Position numbers and translations under genes: made by a program. Shown piece by piece: positions 36,062 to 48,854 of a stretch of 64,000 nucleotides of DNA. Within the stretch, counting starts at the first letter, position 1, and each line of letters opens with the position of its first letter. Where the stretch lies: NCBI RefSeq assembly GCF_036884655.1, contig NC_088355.1, positions 39,003,001 to 39,067,000 of the forward strand, read 5' to 3'. The notes under the pieces were generated by a model, which made no database searches, was not told the DNA's origin, and saw only the letters and a list, made by a program, of their open reading frames with translations. The stretch is from Musa acuminata AAA Group. Its lineage: Eukaryota; Streptophyta; Magnoliopsida; Zingiberales; Musaceae.

Positions 36062-38400
36062 AATGAATCCTTGCCCTGCTTAATCGCCGAATTGAAGTTT
36101 TTTTTTCCTCGAATGTTGTCTTCAATATGTTATGTCTCTTCACTTATCAAGCTCCTGGGAAAAAGAAAAATGGAACTATGATCCCAATCACTAGACCAGA
36201 TCAACATGATGTTATAAACCATAGGTGCAGTGTACTTGGTGCCAATTCGCTTGATTTTTTTCTTCCCTTTCTGGTTCACTAATTCAAGTTCCTGCTTCCA
36301 GATCATTTTTATTGTTCTAATATATTGTTTGGTCTAAATTTTACCTGTTTGGCATTCTTTTACGACCTATAGATATGCACCAGATTTTAATGAAGATTAA
36401 AAAAAAGGGGTTCAGGGATCATAAAACTGCATCAAACAAATGTATAGAAGATGAGAATCTGGAAACTGGTTTACGAAAAATAAAGCTACATGAAGATCCA
36501 GATCTAATGAAGAACTAGGATAACCATATACTTCACACAAAATAAAAGAAGCATAATAGCTAGCTTTAGCTGAAGCATAATACCTCAAACAATATTTGCA
36601 TTAGTTATGTCTCTACCACCTAAACTTTTACTTCAAAATATAGCCTGTAATGATAACTCTTAACACTTCCCCTTTATATGTGAATATACAATTAACTACC
36701 TACAAGGAAGAAAAAATTGAACTCGATAAGAAGGAAGCCTTCCCTAACCAAATTAAAGTTCCATTGAATTACGCCAAGTACAGCCATCATGGCCGGTATC
36801 TGCTAAACTTGTCTACATATATCGGATAAGAAGGAAGCCTTCCCTGAACAAATGAAAAGTTCTATAGTTGAATTATGCCAAGTATGTCCATAATAGCCAG
36901 TATCTGCTAAACTTGTCTACATAGCATGATAATATGGTTCAGATATTGGATCTTAGAAAGATAAACCTAATAATGAATTTGAGTCCTTAGTTAAAACCCG
37001 ATAACAACCCTAATTGTTTTCCTTCCATATATGCAAGTTTATATATATGTTCATTTAGTGTTTCTATGCTAAGTATAACTAGTCAAGAACCCCATCCATG
37101 TTTTAGTTAGAAACTTTAGTAGGCTTTCTACCATATGTGTGCCTCTAATGAATATCTGCCACCCCAACATAGCATTTACAAAGACTTGCTTAGTTAATCT
37201 GGTTTACTTAAATCCAAGCTACAAATGTTTTTTTCCTTGTCTTGCTTATATGTCGGCTACATCTATGGTATTGAATGTCATTTTAAAAGACAAAGGACAG
37301 TTCAGACACAGTCACAATTTCTTAAAAACAAAGCACCTATGCAAAGTAAGGTTATCTTCGAAGGGTATTCCAAATTGATATTTCAGGTAGCAAATTTCAT
37401 TAACAGATTTGGAGGAGAGTGTACATGCAGAAAAAGATGAGGATTTAGGAAACTTAGATGTCTAACAAAGTTTATTTTCTTAAGTTGCCCTTTTATAATG
37501 CAGTTACTGCTCCATAAAGTAACCAAATATTCATAGGCATTGGGTATATACTGTCTGAGAATGTAGATCCAGTAATGCAGTTCAGACCTGGTTTAGATCA
37601 TGTATAGGCATTTCATAGACAAATTTAGACCTTGCATGCACCCTGTCCAGACCAACCTGTCTCAAACATTAAATGATATTGCATTTGTCTAAATTAAGAA
37701 ACCCCTACACAAATTCAAAATAATTTGGAAACCAATCAACTTTCGTGTAAAACGAGTGGAATTCAGCAATATAAAAGCTTATCCAGATATGTTTAGTTCG
37801 AATCATTGGTTTGCAGCTACCTATAAAGATGATCAAGAGAAACATATGCAAACTGTTAAAAACAGTTCTCCCTCCTGATAAAGCAAGGAAATAATAACAA
37901 TCTTGATATATTTGACTTTGAATAAACCAGCAAATTGTCATGGGTCTCGATAACTCAATCTGTAAGAAGATGATTCAGCAAACATATGCAATGAGTCTGA
38001 GTCCAGTGACAATCTAATTTCCCCCATTTCGGCAAATTTTATCCCCTGCCAGGCATTATCAAGTTCCCTGAAAATTGCAATTCTTATGGCAATCATGACA
38101 ACAAAAGGTTAATAATTCATGCAGAAATCCAAGAAATTATAGCTAGAAACTTTAATCCCAGGAAGCATGAAAACAAACAAAACAAAGTTACAGCGAACCT
38201 GCACTTCTGCACTGCAAGATCCAGTCATTCTTGGAACAAATGCCTCTAATTTGATTCCTAATCCATCAGAAACGACCGAGATAAGTTCTTGATTTACTTA
38301 TCCACGTATCAATCCTCCATTGCAATCAATGACAGCGAATAATCATCAGAAGGAGGCAACCAACTAAACGACCACAATTTCCAACCATCCCCATCCGATC
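36062..38400. other. Spacer, AT-rich
   Basis: This includes the LAX2-like 3' region and the tandem duplication at 36725-36925. No coding region is supported on either strand. Confidence 0.45.
36725..36925. repeat. Tandem duplication, 100-bp unit
   Basis: Two copies start 'gataagaaggaagccttccct' at 36725 and 36825. Both end 'tatctgctaaacttgtctacata'. They differ by small indels and substitutions. Confidence 0.9.
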
Positions 38401-38410
38401 AACACCCCCA

Positions 38411-38760
38411 CTATCGCACGAACAATCCGCAGACTATGCAGAGACTGCTGCTCTTGGAAACCCTACCCCTAACGGCGGCCGCCTGACTCCGAGTGCTGTA
38501 GTCCGACGAAGCTACCGTTTCCGAGGCCCTAATCACCTCAGAGAATCGGAAAGCTACAAGGATAGTCTCTGGCCACGTGGACGCAGGCAATGGGCGCGGC
38601 GTTACCGGTCGCTCCGAAGGCGGACGTTTGCCGCCGGAGCCCAGACGACACCCCATAGAGAGACGAGCGAAGCAAGATTTCGAAACCCCCATTATATAAC
38701 GGGCACGTAACGGCCATTACGCAAACCGACATAGACAATGTGACGCCCTGCAATCGACCG
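38411..38760 (-). promoter_or_regulatory. GC-rich promoter/first-exon-like block, minus strand
   Basis: A minus-strand TATATAA lies at 38692-38698. It is followed by a GC-rich stretch with an open frame from ATG 38656 to a stop at 38411 (about 81 residues, starting MGCRLGSGGKRPPS). The protein is not recognised. An independent promoter with a short or noncoding first exon fits, but no downstream exons could be found. Confidence 0.3.
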
Positions 38761-39474
38761 TTATTTATCGGTTCTCCATCGATTAGGTTTCAGTGGGCAT
38801 GACCCCGGTTCCGGAAACGGAGGTTTCAGTTCCAGATCCCGGTTCATTCAAATCAGATCCGGGCAATTTCGGTCCGGTTCCCGAACCGGGAACTGAAATA
38901 ATAGTTTCTTTATTTTAATTTTTAATTAAAATTTTTAAGTAGTTAAAAAATAATTTTATTTCGATATTTTGATACTAAGTTTCACTTTGAAAAGTGTATG
39001 TGTTTCCATGTAATAACATAAAAAAACAAATATCTAAAATAAAATCATCAATCACTATTTATTTATTTTTAATTTGATTGATTCTAATCGAAATTATCGA
39101 TTCTGATTCTAGTTTTGATTCCAAGTGGTTGGGTGGTTCTAATTTGACTTTGATGAACTGTCAAATCGATTTGATTGTTGATTCAATTTTGTTGGGATGA
39201 AGGAGCAAAGATATAGAACACTTACAATATATTCTCAAATGTATATTTCTTATATTGCTTCATAAATTATGATCATATTTATAGGATCTAGTGATATCTA
39301 TCTCACTATGTAATGTCATCCATGATTAGTTAAGTATATAAACTACTATATAACATCTATATCATGGGTCACTTCTTAAAACATGTCTATAACTATCTAG
39401 AATATGGTAACTACCTAGATAATTACTATGAATCAATTTTTAATTAATTTCGATTTGAACTTCAATAGTAAAAA

Positions 39475-39508
<34 letters not shown>

Positions 39509-39697
39509 TATTTCTTTTGCTTATGGAGATTAAGTAAACAATTTTTAGGTCATACCAAAGAAGGAAGAAAACTGAGAGGATTCAATAGAGGATTGTAATA
39601 CATAAAGCACCAGGAAAACATGCCAGCAATGGCTGTTCATTCTACCACAAAACATTGCATTGATCACGACTCGTAAGGTCCTTTTATTTGCTCGACT
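38761..39697. other. Spacer downstream of the bHLH gene
   Basis: Words such as 'ggttccgg' and 'gaaccggg' repeat at 38800-38900 without a fixed unit. An (ATT)n microsatellite lies at 39475-39509. The bHLH 3' untranslated region probably lies at the right end. Confidence 0.5.
39475..39509. repeat. (ATT)n microsatellite
   Basis: About 11 uninterrupted ATT units. Confidence 0.9.
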
Positions 39698-40846
39698 CTA
39701 CTGGAAAGAGCACACGTTATTGAAGACAACCTGATGGAGAAGTTCTTGTCTTCTGTCAGCCACTTGCACCACAACACTGCCATGTTCCTGATATGGATGA
39801 AAGAAAGAAGTGTATCTAAATCTGAGCCAAGTCACTCAAATACTCTGCACTGTTTCTCGACATAGATGATGGGGGCATCTACTTAACCAGAAACAAACCT
39901 GAGGTAGGGATATTGGCCCTTGGTCATGCAGTAAAAGAGGTGTTGAAGCTTCCTTCACGGTGTAGCTTCTGCTTGCCCCTTCAGGAGCTGCCTGGTGAAA
40001 TGGACTCGTCTGGAGTGCTGATGATTCAAACCGTTCCAAGTCGTAGAATATGGGATTCATGGAAGCGAGCTTCATGGAGAGAAACTGTGCATGCACCACC
40101 ACCACAAGTTTCCATGGAGTCCTCAGCAGCTTGAATTCATGGTCAGAGAAGAAACCAGTTTATGTTTCACCTACCTCTACTTGGTTCTGCAAGAACTGCA
40201 CGTAGTTTATTATCTCGTCCAGCATGACAGCCTTCCCTGTGTTCTGTGATCATCATCCCGGAGAATTCCAATCAACAATTAGAGCAAACAATGACGAAGG
40301 AATCAGCATTACCTTGTCACAGCCAGGAACAAGGCCTCGTAAAAGGTCCATCCTCTCGCGGATTCTCTCCCTTCTCACCTGAATCCACAACACACGATGT
40401 ATCGTAACAACGAAGCGTTTATGTTGCAGATGATGAATGTGGAAGAGTAGTCAGTAGTATACCCTCTCTGCCCGACTGTGGCTGTCTGTGGCCTCACCTC
40501 TTCTTGCTCTCACATGAATGTATCCTCTTCCCTCGCCATTATCGGCTTCGTCGTCCTTCTTCTTCTTCTTCTTCTTCTCTTCCGCGTGTTTGTTCCGTTT
40601 CCTGACGTTTCTCTCTGCGCCCTGATGACAGGAAACATTAGACGAGCAATCCAAGACAGTTGAGGTTCTAAGGGCTGTCGTGAGATCTCGTTTCTTTCGC
40701 TTCTTCTCCATGGAGCGCCGTGGTGTTGGGGCCACCCCTCGTCCTCCACGGGGATCAACCATGACTGAAGAAGAGTTCATCCGGGAGGCCTCATAAAGGG
40801 CAATTCTGGGCATGTCTTGGCTGCTGCTCCGGAAGCGTTTGGTCAT
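39698..40846 (-). CDS. bHLH transcription factor (BEE/HBI1/CIB-like, subgroup XII)
   Basis: Minus-strand exons 40846-40463, 40378-40313, 40243-40175, 40084-39899 and 39787-39698 give 264 residues. The bHLH domain spans about residues 108-175. It starts GYIHVRARRGEATDSHSRAE, followed by RVRRERIRERMDLLRGLVPG, then NTGKAVMLDEIINYVQFLQN, then VEFLSMKLASMNP. The His-Glu-Arg triplet of the basic region (HSRAERVRR) predicts E-box binding. The domain is closest to the brassinosteroid/light-growth regulators BEE1, BEE3, HBI1 and CIB. The N-terminal exon carries basic clusters (KKRKKR) and a Lys run coded by a GAA/AAG microsatellite, probable nuclear-localisation signals. The fifth exon (ending CSFQ) is inferred from a pyrimidine-AG acceptor at 39788 and the open frame. 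The alternative is read-through of the fourth exon to a stop at 39836. Confidence 0.85.
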
Positions 40847-42010
40847 GGCAGTGGGTAGGCTATGGGACGCGAAGCTAGAGGCAACATCGCTTAGGGCTAC
40901 GTGGGAGGTAATCAGAGTCTAGGAGGAGAGGATGGTACTGATGATACGAGAAGGCTGCCATCTGAGAAAGGAAAGCAGAAAAGGTATGGCTTAACAGAAG
41001 GCGGCCAGACCGATCGCAGAGCTCCGTAGCTCTGTGGATTGACGTCGTTTCGATCCATATAATTCAAAAATTTATATTAAATTCTCTATATATAATTATT
41101 AAGATCTCTATATATAATTATAAAATAAAATATCTAATTTTATTTATCATAAAGTTATTGATTTTATCAATGAAAATATAAAAATAATAAGTAAAAATAA
41201 TAATTTTAACATCTTAATTATATTTTTGATAATGGTAGATGACAACTCGCTATTGAATCGACGAATAACTATTATGAATGTGGAGAAAGAGATATGACTA
41301 AATGTGAGTCAAAAAAGGAGAGAAGGAAGAGGATGATGATGCTTTGCACCTATATTGGTGTCGCTCGACAACTGCATCGACGTCGATACAAACGAAGAAC
41401 AATGAAAGATCGCTCGACAAATGTATTGACGCCGACGTAAATACAAAATAGCACTGATACCGATGCATATGTAGAATGATATCGCTCTACACTTACATTG
41501 ATATTAACCGCGATTCGAAAAAAGACGATGTCGCTATGCATTTGAGTTAGCATGGATGAAGATGTTGGGTTGTATTAACATCTAAATTGTTCTCTTCCTC
41601 TTCGATCATTATCTCATCTCTCGTTGTTACTCTCTCTCTTTATCAATAATAATCACCCACAATCCCTGGTGGCATCGCTATTCGCTACCACCAAAATCAT
41701 TACTAGGACATTGAAATAATTTTTTTATTTATTATTTTCGTGCGTTCACTAATAAAACTAATGATGTTAAAGTAAACGAAGTTAGATGTTTCAGTGATTT
41801 TAATATAATTTTTGAAATATATAGGATCAGAATTTTAAGGAGATCTAATAATTAGCTTATCATGCGATGGCAGCTCTGCGGCCGTTGGCCATAGATAGCT
41901 ACTTTGTTAGGATTGGATCGAATCACAGCTCGAGAAATGTTCGAGCCACTTGATGTGATTTGATCAAATAAAAATTGACTCGAGCCACATTATTCGATGG
42001 AATCAAGTCT
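40847..42010. other. bHLH upstream region and AT-rich spacer
   Basis: Positions 41060-41250 share words with the AT-rich repeat at 190-330. Positions 41345-41540 repeat 'tcgctcgacaa(c/a)tg(c/t)at' and 'gacg(t/c)cga' in several short tandem echoes. No gene is supported. Confidence 0.4.
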
Positions 42011-43392
42011 AAATCGAAAACTAAACCTAAATTTCCGGCCTCCCCCATCACCTCATCGCGGCGAGTGCCCCCGCGACCGCTTCTTTGGAGGAATACCCAC
42101 CGGCGAGCGACGACCGCCTCTTCTCCCTGTCGACGATTGGGTATCCTCCCTGTGGGCGATCGGCATCCTCCCTTCCGGTGGTATCTCTCTCTCTGCTCCC
42201 TTTCCCATCATTCCCCCTCTCTCTTCTCTTCCTTTCTCCCATCGCTAGTCGCCGCCGCCACCACCCAACTTCTTCTTTCTTCTCCAGCAACACATTGCCC
42301 TCCGTATCTCTGTTTTTCTCCTTTCCCTCTCTGCCACAGCAGCCGGCCTCCTCTCCTCTCTTTCTCTGTGTAGGGGCTTCGGCAGCCGACCTCCTCCAAC
42401 TTCCTATGTTATCTGGTTCTCCGTACAATGATTGTTAAATTAATGCAATTCGATGTTTTAGTAGTGATATTTTGTATATGAAATGATATGAAACTCATGA
42501 ATTATCTAATTTTTGTTTTAATTATTATCTTTCTCCTTACAACAACAACAACAACAATAACAAAATCTTAAGTCTCAACTATTTGAGATTGGCTATATGA
42601 ATCTTTTGCTTATTGTCTTTCTCGTGATTATATTTATTATAATTTTTATATTGACATGCGACCTCGGGCGTATTGGAACATTGGTGTGTCTTAGTGCCTA
42701 GCATCTTTGACAACACTGATAACAGCCAAGTCGATTAATCCACCAAAAAATCGAGGGCTTTGAGATTAAACCCATTTGATCATGCAAGACTTGCGAAAGG
42801 AACAACAACCATTAGATCAGTTGTAAAGGCTTGGTGTTCGTAATGGCCAAAACATGGATTTGATATTGGCAAATATACCATCTGTCTTGCATAGTGACCG
42901 ACATAATAAATTGATGCATGTCAGCTCCACTGTAAGACCTCGATACTATTTCCATAGAGGCAACTAGATCAATTGTAAAGGCTTGGTGTTCAAAATGGCC
43001 AAACAATGGATATATAATGGGCAAATATACTATCTGTATTTTACACATAAAATATAAACCGAGTAACGAACATAATAAATGTATGCATGTTAGCTTGAGA
43101 GTAAGGCCTTGATATTATTTCCATAGAGCTATCCCTATAGTTTGTGTTTCAGTTTCTTTGTTTTCAGTTGATTTATTGGTGATTTTTATATGGCAATGAA
43201 TGCCAAGTGATGCATAATTTGAAAACATACCAGGTTTGCTTTTTAGTCATCCCAAATTTTCTTGGACATATTTAAGCACTGTATGCTCATTTGGCACTAT
43301 TTAAAATTGTGGGTAGACTGGCAGATTAAGATTAAAATTTGGTGTATTTGATTCCATACTTTCTTTTTCAGCTCATCCAATAGGACCTCAAT
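42011..43392 (+). promoter_or_regulatory. Probable leader and leader intron of the Pkr1-like gene
   Basis: A CT-rich, GC-richer block at 42040-42420 looks like a leader exon. It is followed by AT-rich, intron-like sequence to an acceptor 'ctttttcag' ending at 43371, 21 bp before the start codon. A fragment 'caacaacaacaacaataacaaaatcttaagt' at about 42541-42570 with 'ggctatatgaatcttttgc' resembles the 3' end of plant non-LTR elements. Exact limits are inferred. Confidence 0.4.
42811..43130. repeat. Tandem duplication, about 152-bp unit
   Basis: Copies begin '(c/t)tagatca(g/a)ttgtaaaggcttggtgttc' at about 42811 and 42963. Both end 'atta(t)ttccatagag'. The second copy has insertions of about 15 bases. 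Confidence 0.8.
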
Positions 43393-45066
43393 ATGGAGAG
43401 ACCCACTTCTGACATGTCTTCAGCAAATGCTGTGCTGCTGGGTGCATTGGCTTCTGGTGTAAATGTGCGTTCTGAGGCTAGATCAGCCTTTTTTGTTTAA
43501 ATGTGTTCATCTTATGTTATTTTAAGTTTTTAAATTTTCGGAAAATCTTTGAGAATCCTGTAAGGTTCTAATAATCTGGTCCCAATTTCCTTTTGGTACA
43601 GGATCAAACATGGTTTGTGCTGAAGGTTACATTTTTGTTGCTTGGATTATGTCTTACTTCCATGCTTGCTCTAGCATTTTCATCAAGTGATTTCATTATT
43701 GTTGGCCACGTTCTTTTGCTTGTTACCATAGGGGCAGTTCTTTTTCTACTCCTAAACAGGTAGTTCTCAGTCTCTCTGGTTTCTGAATTTTGCTATTGAT
43801 TTTGTTTATTTTGGGTTATCATAACCGTTTCTACACGAGTGATTACTGGATACTTAGTTACTTACTATCTATTGCTACACTTATAGAATGCCTACTGAAG
43901 TTGCTGTTAAGCTGCATGGTGCAACATCTTGTCTGTACATTATTTGGCCTGCAGTTTTTTACTATTGTTTGTGAGTCATTTTCATCCTGTATAATGTGAT
44001 GGTGATTGGTGTATGATGACATCAATGTTAAGAGTTCCAGAATTAATCAACATGATGTTATCCTTGATAAATTGTCCTACTTGTATATGTCAACTTGTGG
44101 CACCAGCAACCTTGAAAGCACAGCTTCTTTGCATTAAACTTGACTGCCGATCCAACACATGAGGTTCCTGCAGATATGGGGTTTGAGGAGGGCTGATATA
44201 TGTTACCTTACCCCTGCTAGAAACTAGGCCGTTTCTATGTCAAACCTTGGTCTTCCAAGTTGCAAGGCATCAATTTTTTCCCTGGAATTTTCATTCCTCA
44301 CTCACTGCCACCATTTTCCACTTCTTTTTTGTTTTTATACTAAAAATGAGTTCTCCAATTGGCGTAGGTTCACCATCTTTCAATAGTTATCAATTGTCTT
44401 TGGGCTATTGAATGCCAACTATTAAGCTTGGCTCTATCTTCCACCCAACACTCCTATAAGTGAATAGTTTTTGCTATTTGATTATTTTCATTTGCTTACA
44501 GTTATTATAGGAATAGAACATAGAATTTCCAATAGGCATCATTATGAAAGCTTGAACCATTATCTATATGTGATCCATATATAAGAGTGGTGCTGGTAAG
44601 AGAAACATGTTTGCCATCATGCATGCTGGATGTAACATATAAGTTATAACAATATTTTGTACTTTGTTTTTTAATGCAATGTTTTCTAGCTCTACCCAGT
44701 ATATTTTCATAAGGATCTACATATCTTGTCTGTGATGATTGTTCACCTAGCAAGATAATAGAAAGAAACTAAATGAATGTTTTGGATGAATGAATTTTGA
44801 TCATCTTAATTCATAGAGTGCTTGGATATTAGCACCCTTTCTGTTTATAAAATCTATTAAAATATATAACTGAATATTGCTTTAGAAATTCTCCTTAGCC
44901 ATGAGACTTTTGATGGAAACTTAATTTTTGAAGAACTGACTAATCTTTTTTGTGATTTTTTCTTCACAGATTTCTAGCACAGACTGGTCTGGTGTCTGTT
45001 GAACAACAAATGAAGGAGATGGGTATTTCAGACAGAGAACAGATCGAGAAAGACAAAAGCAATTAA
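43393..45066 (+). CDS. Small ER membrane protein, Pkr1 family (V-ATPase assembly factor-like)
   Basis: Exons 43393-43464, 43602-43759 and 44970-45066 give 108 residues. After a short N-terminus there are two hydrophobic segments, about residues 29-50 (VLKVTFLLLGLCLTSMLALA) and 56-75 (IVGHVLLLVTIGAVLFLLL). The C-terminal tail is hydrophilic and includes FLAQTGLVSVEQQMKEMGIS. Size and two-helix layout match the Pkr1 family. The yeast member resides in the ER and helps assemble the V0 sector of the vacuolar H+-ATPase. The same role here is inferred from family resemblance seen by eye. Introns are 137 and 1,210 bp, phases 0 and 2. Confidence 0.75.
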
Positions 45067-46611
45067 TGATGTCATATCAGCACTATACAAACATCATTCT
45101 TCAGCATTTGTGATTGGACAATTACAATCCTGGGAAATTTGAAGCAGATACTTGGATCATCCTTTCCTCATAGTATGAAGCCAAAGGAACACGCCATCTT
45201 CAATTACCCTTTGATTCCTTCCCCTTGGACTTGCTCTTGTTGGACTTCATGAAGCAGAAGCAAGATCCGAATGGAATTTGAAACAAGAACATTGTTGTAT
45301 TTCAGATTCTCAGGTGTAGTACTCTCAGATATGTATTTGGTTAAAGAAATAACCTCTGCCTTGCAATTCCCTCCTATTTAATTCATCTGTGTTGATCCCT
45401 TTCCTGTCACTTTTAAAAGAAGATGTCTATGGTCATGCTTTAGAGGGAATATGGCCACAATCGGAAGCCATCTACTTTTCTTTCGTTTGTGTGGTCATGC
45501 TGCCCAACTAGATCTTATGGTACTGTTTATTCTTTTTCAAGTAGGATTTCTGGTTGGAAGAGACTTGATTCACCTCAATGAAGTTTGTTAGCCTGCTGTG
45601 AATGCTTATTATGGAGTCTTGCATCTCAAGGCAGTATATTGTTATTTAATGTCATATAATAGTTGTTGGCAGACACCTTTACATGCAGGAGTTAATCATT
45701 GCTGCCATAGGAGGATAATTTCCAGTTATGTAATCTTGGAATTGAGTAATTTATCATCTTCCCTGAGAGCTTAACCATTGTTGGCATTAGAAGATATTTT
45801 GTTTAATCTGACTCATGTGGAGCTAATAATGGCCAAGACGCATCATGCCTCTGCCAATATGAGGTCTGAGAAAGGTCAGTATAAATAAATTTCATGTTTG
45901 TTTATTTGAACTTTAATCATCCATATCATAAAGTAATAATCTGATTTCGACACTAAACTTCTAACTTGCATGCATGGGTGAATATGAAAATAGTTATTAG
46001 TGTATCGGAGGTAAATCTTAGATGAGTTGCTGATAGCACAAATTGCACAAATAGTAATAATGAAAATTAACTGAAATTTGTTCATGAGAATATAATGAAC
46101 TTACCAAATCCATCAAACCACTTTCCTAATTTGAGCTTATATTAGTTTCAGGCAGATAAAATATAAAAAATATCTGTATTTGTATCTGAATTTCACTGAC
46201 ATCCTGGAATATGGGTATAGGGATGGCTTCAGTTCACCTTCATGTGTGTGTGTGTGTGTTATATTCCTTATAGTGTGTCCATATCTGAATGTGCATGCTA
46301 ACTAGAAGTGGATAGAAGTCTTTCTTGATATCCTAATTTCAATGTTTTGTATCCTGCCCATTTTCAACCCTACTGCAAGGAGCAGCAGTCATATTTTGAT
46401 CAGACATAAATTTATGCATAAATGACCAATCATTTTATATTGCACTCTGACCAGCATCAGAATTCACTTTTTTTTTGGTATCTTATTATTGATATATTTA
46501 ATCTGCAAATCTTTCCCAGTAGGCTTAGGATTTGCATTTTTAGATAATTGATACAAAGTACTAGTTAAGACACAAGTTGAATTCACCTTTCTGCTAATGA
46601 TAAATTCTTCT
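45067..46611. other. 3' region of the Pkr1-like gene and spacer
   Basis: The 3' untranslated region probably runs to about 45340-45450. A short GT run lies at 46243-46259. No other feature is supported. Confidence 0.5.
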
Positions 46612-46990
46612 AGGGATCAAACAGTCATCTCTATTGTTAGAAACAATGAAGTCTTGTCCTCGATAAATTGTGTTACTCATGGCATATCTGTTGTTCAATG
46701 CTGCCTAGGGATCAAACATTCATCTCTATCTTCAGAAAGCAATGAAATCTCGTCTTTGAAAATTTTGGCATTGTGCCATGTCTGTTCAATTCTTTCTAGG
46801 GATTAAGCATTCATCCTTATCTTTAGAAACTATGAAATCTTATCCTCAAAATTTTCGGCGTTACTCATGCCATATCTGTTGTTCTATTCTTTCCAGGGAT
46901 CAAACATTCATCTCTATCTTTAGAAACAATGAAATCTTATCCTTGAAAATTTCTGTGTTACTGATGCCATGTCTGTTGTTTTCAATTGAT
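46612..46990. repeat. Four tandem units of about 95 bp
   Basis: 'agggat(c/t)aa(a/g)ca(g/t)tcat' starts units at about 46612, 46707, 46798 and 46895. Each unit continues with 'tagaaacaatgaa(a/g)tctt(a/g)tcct' and a 'catgccatatctgttgttc' tail. Open frames in this region simply follow the units. Confidence 0.85.
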
Positions 46991-48557
46991 GGTACTGCTT
47001 GTGATGCATAGATCAGTCTTGCATCCAACTATGAGGGCCTTTGTCATTTGAGATGGCTTGTAACTTAAAATAAGTGCCACTGGAACAAAATGGCTGCAAA
47101 AGATGAATTAGTGTTTTCTGATGATTGTGTTCTTAAAAATCATTGTGTTGTTTGATCAATGAGACTATTAAATATGATTAAGGAATTGCATTTGCTAAGT
47201 GCAAAATTATAACCCCAGTATGTTAAAGAGTTTTGAAGATCAAAATTCTCATAGTTTTCGTTAGATCATAAAATTGAAAAAGGGTGAAAATAACACAAGT
47301 AACTAGTTAAACAATCACAAAAGATCTGGTACAATTACCAATCTGCATGTTTATATGTTTTTCTTGAGTTTTGGTAAGGTATACACTTTGTAACTTTGCC
47401 TCTGCAATCTACATGTGTTTTAAATGGCCAACACAGTGCTGTAAATTCATCTTTCAGTTATGTTCACTTAGAAGATGTTACTGGTTGTTGTTGCATGAAG
47501 TAGCTCTCAGTTCTTTCTTTTTTCTGTTGCGACAAATTTGACATGATGCTATGATTACATTATTTTATTATATTATTCATGATGCCGACTGATTAGAAGT
47601 CATGCCTTAGCTTCGTAAATATGGTTGTTCCTTTTCAACCTAGGAATCAGGGTTCACGTCATGGAAACAACCAGTTATTTGGTATCAGCTGACTCTGATA
47701 TGATAAACTGATAAACCTTGTAGCCAAAAATTGATTGGAACCAATTATAATCTGTCAACTTAATCAGAGTTTGGTCAATTGGTCAATCCTAGGCACAACC
47801 TACAACCTAAACTGAAAACAAAGTATAGGGGTGGAGTGAAAAAGAAGAGCAAACCCAAGGCAGAAGAAAGGAAAACATAAAATCTATGCCTATGAAAAGG
47901 AGAAATTGCAACCATTGTGTAAGCTATTCATTGTAGCCTTTGTATTTGCTGTTTGTCATCTCTTTTACAATATTCATCATCCATCATTGGTAATTAGAGA
48001 GTAAAGAGTTTCATGAGTGGGTAAGGAGAAAGCTTCATGATTGATCTCAGATATCATAGGTTGTCTCTTTGAACAAAGCTTTTCTTTGTTTATCTTCACA
48101 TTACCTACATTTAATTCACATGATGATTAGAAAAGCATCAATCTCTGATAGGATCTATCAACTTATTAAGTTACAGGTGGATAACTCTCTTAGTTAATTT
48201 TTATATAAAATATATATTGTTAGCTGCTATATGCTATATTAATATGTTTCTCTGATATGAGTAATAATTATTATAAAATAAATATTTCTAATGATTATTC
48301 TTTATTATTCTTATTGCTATTTTATGCTTTTTTTTATCTGTTACATTTTGATTTTGTGTCTTTTAGTTTAAAATATTTTAATATTATTCAAGTTTATTAT
48401 GATTATATATCATGTATTTCTAAATGATTGTCTCAATCAAATCCTCCCTGTCGATTTTATTTGACTGATCTTTCTGATTATAGTCTTATTGTTCATTTGT
48501 CCTAGCCTCTTTAACTACTAGTCTATTACCTTTTTTCTTAAAATGGATATTTACTAA
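46991..48557. other. Spacer with no supported gene
   Basis: AT-rich DNA. I see no gene, RNA or structured repeat in it. Confidence 0.5.
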
Positions 48558-48854
48558 CATCTTGTAACTGAGCACTCTGTATCAATTGGAAGTTCTTCGA
48601 GACCTAAAGAAATATATATTTCATGTTGCAGGCATGGCTTATATGTTTCTGGAGAAGAGCTAAAAGCCCATAGTGTAGAAGAGGATATTGCCTGTGAACT
48701 GCTGCAATTTTGGATTGGTTGCATGAGACAGTCTCCAACTTCTCGTGATTCTACACTAATGGACATCATTACAGGAATAGCTACCTTTGGCTTTTCATTA
48801 CCAACTCTTATTTCAAGTATAATGGAGAGCTACGAATTCTGCAGATTACTATAA
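48558..48854 (+). pseudogene. Coding-like fragment, unrecognised
   Basis: A frame of 98 codons is open from a stop just before 48558 to TAA at 48852, with no ATG until the middle. It contains HGLYVSGEELKAHSVEEDIA, then CELLQFWIGCMRQSP, then TLMDIITGIATFGFSLPTLI. Composition and amphipathic pattern look like real protein, not random spacer. A pyrimidine-poor 'tgttgcag' ends at 48631 and could be an acceptor, so it could be one exon of a decayed or unfound gene. I do not recognise the family. Confidence 0.35.

Noticed and set aside
37960..38010. Possible box C/D snoRNA (gatgatt ... ctga)
   Set aside because: The C box does not match RUGAUGA and there is no terminal stem.
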